Origin: a virus
IMG/VR virus record: IMGVR_UViG_3300043409_002784
Location: 1 to 30,302 of that record
DNA: 30,302 bases
Strand: one strand, 5' to 3'
In this document: piece after piece, positions 23,794-30,302 of the stretch
Layout: every line of letters starts with the position of its first letter
Position numbering within the stretch: the stretch's first letter is position 1
Translations under genes and position numbers: made by a program
Notes under the pieces: generated by a model
What the model was told of the DNA's origin: nothing
What the model saw: the letters and a program-made list of their open reading frames with translations, nothing else
Database searches by the model: none

Positions 23794-26700
23794 AATTGTA
23801 TTGATCCATTAAACATAAACTTTAAACCATCTTATGAGGGAGAGCTTTTATTGTTGGGTGTATGCTCCTATACTGCAACAGAAAAAGATGGAAGTTTAAA
23901 TTGGGAAGAGAATGAAGAACTGAAGGTTTATGGGGCTGGTGCTTGTAATTGTAGCGTGTCACCTCCAAATATCAATAGTACATTACCAACCTCACAAGGA
24001 CAAATATATTCTACTGGATCGTGTTCTGGTAATTGTGCTGAAGGAAGCACTGCATGTTATATTGTTGGCTTTTTTTTTAATGGCACAAATTGTGATAGTG
24101 GTTGTGGATGGAGCACTCAAGGTTGTGATGAAGCTACAACAACACAAGGACCAACTTCTAGTACTTCTAGTACTTCTACTTCTACTTCTACTTCTACTTC
24201 TACTACCTGTGGTCCAACTAACTGCGATGGGATTGGGGATTGTTGTAACAATGCTTGTGTTAATCTTCAAGCTTCTGGAAGCAGCATCAATTGTGGTGCT
24301 TGTGGAGTTGTTTGTGAATGTAATGCTGGAGAATGTTGTGGAGCAGGAACAATATCTTGCAATGGAGTATGCACACTAATAAGTGAAGCAAATTGTTCAA
24401 ATTGTCCACAAATCACATGTGCAGCAGGACAAACATGTTGTGGTGGTGTTTGTTGCGATACTACAAATAATAATTGTTGTAATGGTGTATGTGCTCCAAA
24501 AGATGATGCAAACTGTACTGGTTGCGGAATACCATGTGCAGCAGGATTAACCTGTTGTAATGGTGTATGTAAAAATCTACAAAATGATGAGGCAAATTGT
24601 GGCGGTTGTGGAACACCATGTTCGGGGCTGTTAAATGGTGCTTGTTGTAATGGACAATGCGTGAGTTTAGCTTCAGATTTAGCAAATTGTGGTGCTTGTG
24701 GAACACCATGTAGTGGTTTCTGTTGCCAAGGGGATTGTCTTACAGATCCCTGTCCAAATTTAACCCAAGAAAATTGCGTAATAACTTGTCCAGAAGATTG
24801 GGAATGGTGTGGTTGTACATATGGGTGTGAAGATATTTTTCACCTTGAAGGCTATGATAATCCAGACTTTTGTAATAGTTGCACTAATCATTGTGCAGCA
24901 GGAGAAAATTGCTGTAATCCTGATGGTAGTGTGGGCGGTGCAAGATGTGCAAATTATAATACAGATCCACAGTTTTGTGGAGGATGCTCTATAAATAATG
25001 CTTGTGGCTTATTAGAAGATTGTTGTTTTGGACAGTGTGTGAGATTAGATTTGCCTCCATACATAGATAATGTGTGTGTTGACTTAACGCCAGCACCAAC
25101 TCCAACCTTTGGTACATCAACTGCAACTGCTGATGGCCTTACGATGCAGATCAACAATTACGATTCCAATTTTGCGTATTCTGGAATTGTGAATGTTGGT
25201 TCTATTGCCATAAGTGGAACAGGTCTAGTTTCTGTAACAGGAGTACCGCCAAATACTTCTTTCACTGCAACAATCACAGTCACTCGTATTAATTATGCTA
25301 CTAGATCATCGTCAGTGACAGCAACTTCGGGTACGCTAACGCCTAGCCCAAGTCCTACACCACAATGCAGTGTTTTTAATTGTTCACAAGATCCGAATGA
25401 TCCAACTGTAGATTGTCAACCATCTTACAGTTTCAACTGCACCACTTGTCAATGTGAAGCTGATAGTCCTACACCTAGCCCAACACCAACACCGACTCCT
25501 AGTCCAACGCCATCGCCTACTCCTAGTCCTACACCTAGCCCGACACCGAGTCCAACGCCAAGCCCTACGCCTAGCCCGACTCCTAGTCCAACGCCAACAC
25601 CTACACCGACTCCTACGCCTACACCAACGCCATCGCCAACACCAACGCCTAGTCCATGTTCTGAGGGTTGTCCTCAATTTAGAGAAATAGACAATTATTA
25701 TTTACCAGTATGTTGCCCTCAAACACCAGGATCTAATGTAGATATTTACTGCCATGATATTCTCACTGATAGTAGCCATTGTGGTGGTTGTAACAATCCT
25801 TGCTCAATTTTAAAATTTTGTTGTGGTGGAATATGTTGGGATAATGGGGAAAACATAGCGTGTTGTAATGGTAGTATATTCTATAAATTAACTGATGAAA
25901 ATAATTGCGGTGGTTGTGATATTGTTTGCCCAAGTGGACAAACATGTGAAAACGGATTTTGTGTAGGTTCCCCAACACCAACTCCAACACCTAGTCCAAC
26001 GCCATCGCCTACACCGAGTCCAAGCCCGACTCCTAGCCCAACACCAACACCGACTCCTAGTCCAACGCCATCGCCTACACCGAGTCCAAGCCCGACTCCT
26101 AGCCCAACGCCAACACCAACTCCTAGCCCAACGCCATCGCCTACACCGAGTCCAAGCCCGACTCCTAGCCCAACGCCAACACCAACTCCTAGCCCAACGC
26201 CTTCACCGACTCCGAGTCCAACGCCAAGCCCGACTCCTAGTCCAACGCCAAGCCCGACTCCTAGTCCAACGCCATCGCCTACACCGAGTCCAAGCCCAAC
26301 GCCTAGCCCAACACCTACATCAAATATTTTTACATTTTATGATTATCTTACTCCAGCATACGAATCTACGACAGGTTTGACAAGCTTCTATGAAAGCCTA
26401 GATATAAATTATTACGAATATCCAGCACCAACAGTAACCTTGGGTGCTTGTTCTTCTGCCCCAACTCCAACCCCTACACCAACTCCTACACCGACACCAA
26501 CGCTACCTGATATTATTAGTTTAGTTTCAACATCTGGTCTACCCGGTGCTAGTCAAACCATGTTAGCACAACAGGGTACTGCTCAAGGTTCTTTCTCAGG
26601 AAATTTAGACGGCACTGGCGGTGGTTCCGTAAGCTATAATGTTTTAATTTCTGGAATTTTAGGTTTAGATCTTTCAGTTCAAGCACAGTATGGAACTAGC

Positions 26701-28356
26701 GTTGGGATTCATGTAACTGTTATGCGATCAGGAGTAAGTGTATATAATAAATCAATAAATCAACCAAATGATCCAGACAATATTATACCAAGGAGTGGAG
26801 ATGGTTATGGTCGTGTAATTGCAGGAGATATTATACAAGTAGTAGGAAAGTTTTCTTCTTTTGTTCTTAATATTAACACTACCACAATTCCCACAAGTGC
26901 TTTGGATTTTCAGGCTAGTTATAATAAAGTCGTAGATTTAAATACTCTCATATACAATAACTCTGGATCTGGCTTAAATAGCAATTCTTTGTATGTTGTT
27001 CCTATTGTCTATAATACTGGCATAGTATATAAAGCTGCTGTCACAGGCACACTTCACTGGAATGCATTTATTTACAGTAGTGGCCCTTACTATAATGTAA
27101 TGATTAACGATAATTATATTACTCATACATCAGGTACAGAAACTAATGAGTCTGGAAGCTTTGCTGTAGTTGCTGGCGATTATGTTTTTATTGCAAGAGA
27201 TCAAAACCCTATATATGATAGTCAACAGGGATATGGGGAGCTTTCAATTTATATTGATGTTCCAGCAATCACATTTAATTTTATTTCAGAGAATGATCCT
27301 AATAGCATTTATTCTTTTAATGCTGTTGACATAGGATTTGTAAATGGTAAAAAGTTTTTTTCACAAATTGGAACATCTGCAAATAACAGTTCTCATGTTT
27401 TTTGGAACGGAACTTATTGGTTTTATAATCGTGGAAATGGAACAACAATATATTTTAATTCAACCGATTCAGAATTGCCTCCTAGTGGATTATGGCAACC
27501 AGCTAGTGATCTACCTCTTGGCCCTTGGATTCCAGCCCAAGGTTTTACAACAGGAACATTGACTTATCAATATATATCTACAGAACAATTTCTTGATCCT
27601 GTTTATTTATGTGTAACTGAAAATTCTGGATATAATAATCCCTCTTTTAATGGGCAATATTATTCTTATGTTGGATCTAACGAATGGATTTTAATTGGAT
27701 GCTCAAATCATTCGATTAATGCAAATACTACACCAACACCGACTCCAACGCCTACGCCTACGCCAACGCCAGTACCGACTCCTACGCCAACCCCTACACC
27801 AACGCCAACGCCAACACCTAGCCCGACACCGAGTCCAACACCAAGTCCAACGCCTAGCCCAACGCCAACACCGACTCCTAGTCCAACGCCATCGCCTACA
27901 CCGAGTCCAAGCCCGACTCCAAGCCCAACGCCTTCACCGACTCCTAGTCCAACGCCATCGCCTACACCGAGTCCAACACCAAGTCCAACACCTACTCCGA
28001 CACCAACGCCAACACCTACACCAACACCGAGTCCAACGCCAAGCCCGACTCCTAGCCCAACGCCTAGCCCAACGCCTAGTCCGACTCCAAGCCCGACTCC
28101 AAGTCCAATGATTTACGACATTAGCTATTCTGCAAGAACAACAACATCAGTAACAGTTATTTGGAAAAGTTTAATTCCTTTAACTAGTCGTGTTTTATAT
28201 GGAACTGCACAGATTTCATCACCATCGACTTATCCAAATTATGGTTATCAAAATTCAACAGTAGAAGATACACAATTAAGAACAACGCATAGTGTTACTA
28301 TCACTGGGCTTTTGCCCAACACAACATATTATTTTAGACCAGTTGGTCATATATAG
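23788..28356 (+). CDS. Giant modular cysteine-rich surface protein
   Basis: A 1,522-residue mosaic. Order: an N-terminal Cys-containing domain (1-122); a Ser-Thr tract (123-140); about 300 residues of Cys repeats of the form NCGGCG..C..G..CCNG.C (141-435), like the Stig1-type repeats seen in proteins of myxobacteria, actinobacteria and other surface-rich bacteria; a beta domain (about 437-516, [18 protein letters not shown]...); a Ser-Pro/Thr-Pro stalk; a second Cys block (about 626-726); a stalk of about 117 residues; a short domain and a small Pro stalk; about 400 residues of beta-rich sequence (26506-27726); another stalk; and a C-terminal fibronectin type III-like domain (28108-28353, [38 protein letters not shown]). 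No signal peptide is evident. It is most likely a virion surface adhesin. The family name of the Cys repeats is from memory. Confidence 0.72.
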   Translation: MSNCIDPLNINFKPSYEGELLLLGVCSYTATEKDGSLNWEENEELKVYGAGACNCSVSPPNINSTLPTSQGQIYSTGSCSGNCAEGSTACYIVGFFFNGTNCDSGCGWSTQGCDEATTTQGPTSSTSSTSTSTSTSTSTTCGPTNCDGIGDCCNNACVNLQASGSSINCGACGVVCECNAGECCGAGTISCNGVCTLISEANCSNCPQITCAAGQTCCGGVCCDTTNNNCCNGVCAPKDDANCTGCGIPCAAGLTCCNGVCKNLQNDEANCGGCGTPCSGLLNGACCNGQCVSLASDLANCGACGTPCSGFCCQGDCLTDPCPNLTQENCVITCPEDWEWCGCTYGCEDIFHLEGYDNPDFCNSCTNHCAAGENCCNPDGSVGGARCANYNTDPQFCGGCSINNACGLLEDCCFGQCVRLDLPPYIDNVCVDLTPAPTPTFGTSTATADGLTMQINNYDSNFAYSGIVNVGSIAISGTGLVSVTGVPPNTSFTATITVTRINYATRSSSVTATSGTLTPSPSPTPQCSVFNCSQDPNDPTVDCQPSYSFNCTTCQCEADSPTPSPTPTPTPSPTPSPTPSPTPSPTPSPTPSPTPSPTPSPTPTPTPTPTPTPTPSPTPTPSPCSEGCPQFREIDNYYLPVCCPQTPGSNVDIYCHDILTDSSHCGGCNNPCSILKFCCGGICWDNGENIACCNGSIFYKLTDENNCGGCDIVCPSGQTCENGFCVGSPTPTPTPSPTPSPTPSPSPTPSPTPTPTPSPTPSPTPSPSPTPSPTPTPTPSPTPSPTPSPSPTPSPTPTPTPSPTPSPTPSPTPSPTPSPTPSPTPSPTPSPTPSPSPTPSPTPTSNIFTFYDYLTPAYESTTGLTSFYESLDINYYEYPAPTVTLGACSSAPTPTPTPTPTPTPTLPDIISLVSTSGLPGASQTMLAQQGTAQGSFSGNLDGTGGGSVSYNVLISGILGLDLSVQAQYGTSVGIHVTVMRSGVSVYNKSINQPNDPDNIIPRSGDGYGRVIAGDIIQVVGKFSSFVLNINTTTIPTSALDFQASYNKVVDLNTLIYNNSGSGLNSNSLYVVPIVYNTGIVYKAAVTGTLHWNAFIYSSGPYYNVMINDNYITHTSGTETNESGSFAVVAGDYVFIARDQNPIYDSQQGYGELSIYIDVPAITFNFISENDPNSIYSFNAVDIGFVNGKKFFSQIGTSANNSSHVFWNGTYWFYNRGNGTTIYFNSTDSELPPSGLWQPASDLPLGPWIPAQGFTTGTLTYQYISTEQFLDPVYLCVTENSGYNNPSFNGQYYSYVGSNEWILIGCSNHSINANTTPTPTPTPTPTPTPVPTPTPTPTPTPTPTPSPTPSPTPSPTPSPTPTPTPSPTPSPTPSPSPTPSPTPSPTPSPTPSPTPSPTPSPTPTPTPTPTPTPTPSPTPSPTPSPTPSPTPSPTPSPTPSPMIYDISYSARTTTSVTVIWKSLIPLTSRVLYGTAQISSPSTYPNYGYQNSTVEDTQLRTTHSVTITGLLPNTTYYFRPVGHI
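24154..24207 (+). repeat. Ser-Thr hexanucleotide tract
   Basis: ACTTCT and close variants in tandem (18 codons of alternating T and S, with two early S-S steps) form a short linker between the first domain and the Cys repeats. The period is six, so slippage would keep the frame. Confidence 0.9.
25464..25653 (+). repeat. Ser-Pro/Thr-Pro stalk 1
   Basis: Alternating S/T-P codons in a period of six or twelve bases, directly after a Cys module CSVFNC...[10 protein letters not shown] second copy of that module lies near 29719-29820 in the next gene. Confidence 0.9.
25969..26319 (+). repeat. Ser-Pro/Thr-Pro stalk 2 with 66-base units
   Basis: About three tandem copies of a 66-base unit encode [22 protein letters not shown], with the same synonymous codons in each copy, then a further irregular stretch. 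The nucleotide identity shows recent expansion rather than selection on the protein alone. Confidence 0.88.
27727..28107 (+). repeat. Thr-Pro/Ser-Pro stalk 4
   Basis: About 127 residues of T/S-P with one TPVPTP break near 27771, the signature of the protease stalk. It includes an 80-base stretch (27787-27866) that matches 29307-29380 apart from one six-base indel. Confidence 0.9.
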
Positions 28357-28367
28357 GAGATTAAAAA

Positions 28368-30302
28368 ATGTCTTGTAGTTATCAATGGAGAGTAATACCT
28401 TTTTATAATCCAGATGGGTATTGGCATAATAATAATGATGGTAATTGTGCTATTGGATATATTTGTCCACAACCGCCTACTAGGATTGGTCAAATAGACG
28501 AAATTGTATTTGCTAGTTGTGTATTAGCAAATAGCGGTTTGTGTGATTCACCATGTAGTCCAGAAGATACATGTTGTTATTTTCAAGATGTAAGACCAGG
28601 ACCATTTACATATCAATGTGTAAATTTGTTAACAAATAATCAAAATTGTGGCAGTTGTGACAATTGGATAATTGGCACAAAATGTTGCAATGGTGTTCAA
28701 GTATATTATGAAACCGATGAAAACAACTGTGGAACTTGTGGCACTGTATGTACTTCAGATCAGCATTGTTGTGGGGGTGCATGTACTCCTAAATCATCTC
28801 CGCTTAATTGTGGAACTTGTGGTCAAGTTTGTAATTTTATGCAAAGATGTTGCAACAATGGCTGTTCAGATTTTCAATATGATGCAGCAAACTGTGGAGG
28901 TTGTGAAATAGCTTGTGCTGCTGGTCAAATATGTAATTTTGGCGTATGTATGCCTGAGTGTCCTATATCTAACGATCTTGTAACTCCTACTCATCCATGT
29001 AGAGGCGAATGTGTTCCAGATAATGCAGAATGTGATGATTGTGACAATCCCTGCATTAATGATATATATGCTGATGGTGGTGGGGTAAAACCAAATTGGA
29101 AAGATTATTATACACAGTGTTGCAGCAACCGCTGCGTTAACCCATTTTCTAATTCTTCTAATTGTGGTTATTGTGGAAACATATGTGTTTATCCTCTTAG
29201 ATGTGTAGATGGAATATGTGATGTACCTCCAACACCTACGCCAACCCCGACTCCAACACCAACGCCTTCACCAACACCGAGTCCTACACCTAGTCCAACG
29301 CCAACGCCAACCCCTACACCAACGCCAACACCTAGCCCGACACCGAGTCCAACACCAAGTCCAACGCCTAGCCCAACGCCTACACCGAGTCCAAGCCCGA
29401 CTCCAAGCCCGACTCCAAGCCCAACGCCTACACCGAGTCCAAGCCCGACTCCAAGCCCGACTCCAAGCCCAACGCCTTCACCGACTCCTAGTCCAACGCC
29501 ATCGCCTACACCAACGCCAACTCCAAATGAATGTTTATGTAGAGATTTTAACGGATTCCCCCCCTCAAATACACCAATAGGTACAGAGCTAGTAGTTCCT
29601 TGTCATTGTTCTGATATTGGAGTGTGCAAGTATTATTGTACTTGGTTTACTTATCTTGCAAGTGCAGCCCCATTTAAAAGATGGGTACTTGGTATTGATG
29701 AGTGTGGATTTATCCCACCACCTTGCTCTGTTTTTAATTGTACAGAAGATATCAATGATGGCCCTCCTATAAATTGTCCTCCATCTTATAGTTTTAACTG
29801 TACTACTTGTGAGTGTGAACCTGATGATCCAACACCATCATGTCCTTGCACTCCTTATGATGGCAGTACAGAAGTTACTTCTGTTGGAGAAACAAGGTCT
29901 AATGATTGCGGAACTGGATGCGGTGGAAATTGTGACTACACTGTTACAAATTATGATTTTTGTCCTGTTGTTAGCGTTGAGTTGCATAAAAACGGATTGC
30001 TTTTGGGTAATGTTCCGTTTTCAAATGTTGAACCTGATGGTTATGCAATAAAAAGATATTACTCAGAATCAGTAGGGGGAATTAATGAATATGTACAAAT
30101 TAATTATATTAATGATGGCGTTACTATTTCAGTACATAATTCTATAGGGGGTTGTTCTGTTGGATATCCAAATTTATGCGATATCACACAAACATTAAGT
30201 ATGGATTGCCCTAGTGTAATGGGTAGCTATTCACTAACTATCGTTTGGGGTTCTTCTGAAAGTATTGGTTCTTGGTCATCAACAAATAGTGATTGTAATT
30301 CA
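28368..30302 (+). CDS. Second modular cysteine-rich surface protein (3' partial)
   Basis: The frame starts at ATG 28368 (MSCSYQWRVIPFYNP...) and stays open for 645 codons to the last base of the window, so the C-terminus is missing. Residues about 1-285 are Cys-rich with Stig1-like repeats (NCGTCGTVC, CCGGACT, NCGTCGQVC, NCGGCEIAC, NCGYCGNIC). A Thr-Pro/Ser-Pro stalk of about 100 residues follows (29225-29525), then a second Cys-rich region with CSVFNC...[10 protein letters not shown], matching the upstream paralogue, and a beta-rich end (VVSVELHKNGLLLG...). There is no signal peptide. Start region, Cys modules and stalk DNA all point to common origin with the gene before it. Role as for that gene: probably a virion surface protein. 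Confidence 0.72.
   Translation, partial: MSCSYQWRVIPFYNPDGYWHNNNDGNCAIGYICPQPPTRIGQIDEIVFASCVLANSGLCDSPCSPEDTCCYFQDVRPGPFTYQCVNLLTNNQNCGSCDNWIIGTKCCNGVQVYYETDENNCGTCGTVCTSDQHCCGGACTPKSSPLNCGTCGQVCNFMQRCCNNGCSDFQYDAANCGGCEIACAAGQICNFGVCMPECPISNDLVTPTHPCRGECVPDNAECDDCDNPCINDIYADGGGVKPNWKDYYTQCCSNRCVNPFSNSSNCGYCGNICVYPLRCVDGICDVPPTPTPTPTPTPTPSPTPSPTPSPTPTPTPTPTPTPSPTPSPTPSPTPSPTPTPSPSPTPSPTPSPTPTPSPSPTPSPTPSPTPSPTPSPTPSPTPTPTPNECLCRDFNGFPPSNTPIGTELVVPCHCSDIGVCKYYCTWFTYLASAAPFKRWVLGIDECGFIPPPCSVFNCTEDINDGPPINCPPSYSFNCTTCECEPDDPTPSCPCTPYDGSTEVTSVGETRSNDCGTGCGGNCDYTVTNYDFCPVVSVELHKNGLLLGNVPFSNVEPDGYAIKRYYSESVGGINEYVQINYINDGVTISVHNSIGGCSVGYPNLCDITQTLSMDCPSVMGSYSLTIVWGSSESIGSWSSTNSDCNS
29225..29525 (+). 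repeat. Thr-Pro/Ser-Pro stalk in the partial gene
   Basis: About 100 residues of T/S-P. The unit 29381-29472 repeats CCTACACCGAGTCCAAGCCC and following bases at least twice in tandem. 29307-29380 is nearly identical to 27787-27866 in the upstream gene. Confidence 0.9.

Overview
The window is part of a tailed double-stranded DNA phage genome (Caudoviricetes), probably a large-genome phage known from environmental sequence. The evidence is a contiguous packaging/head module (large terminase, portal, prohead protease-scaffold, decoration-like protein, HK97-type capsid protein), then fibre and collar proteins, with every gene on the + strand and most neighbours touching or overlapping. The backbone is AT-rich with clear GGAG-type ribosome binding sites and standard stop codons. 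I cannot name the host. No tRNA, rRNA, CRISPR array, integrase or insertion sequence was seen, and there is no gene-free stretch longer than about 300 bases.

Region 1 (1-4891): a sigma-factor-like protein cut by the left edge, a coiled-coil protein of unknown role (possible small terminase), a complete GDP-mannose 4,6-dehydratase, an ERCC4-fold nuclease and the large terminase. Region 2 (4922-10991): portal, a possible glycosyltransferase, a small unknown protein, a protease-scaffold fusion with an internal in-frame scaffold start, a decoration-like protein and the major capsid protein, closed by a good intrinsic terminator at 11017-11045. Region 3 (11088-20907): a small zinc-ribbon-like protein, a 2,322-residue collagen-like fibre whose triplets are almost all G-x-Q, a small beta-rich protein, two tandem tail-collar proteins and a protein resembling fibre-associated DUF4376 proteins.

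Region 4 (20943-30302) is the least ordinary. It holds a one-helix membrane protein, two tiny ORFs, a trypsin-like protease with an intact His-Asp-Ser triad on a long Thr-Pro stalk, and two large cysteine-rich, Stig1-like proteins that also carry Thr-Pro/Ser-Pro stalks. The last runs off the right edge and is open to the final base. The three stalk proteins share stalk DNA, cysteine modules and (two of them) the same 18-base start region, so they look like a family built by duplication and recombination. None has an obvious signal peptide, which fits virion-attached surface proteins better than secreted ones.

Working picture: packaging and capsid genes make the head; a dehydratase and a possible transferase may supply or modify a deoxy-sugar glycan; the right two-thirds of the window makes an elaborate set of long, repetitive, acidic or proline-rich surface fibres, one carrying a protease. 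All fold and family calls come from reading motifs by eye, without a database search.
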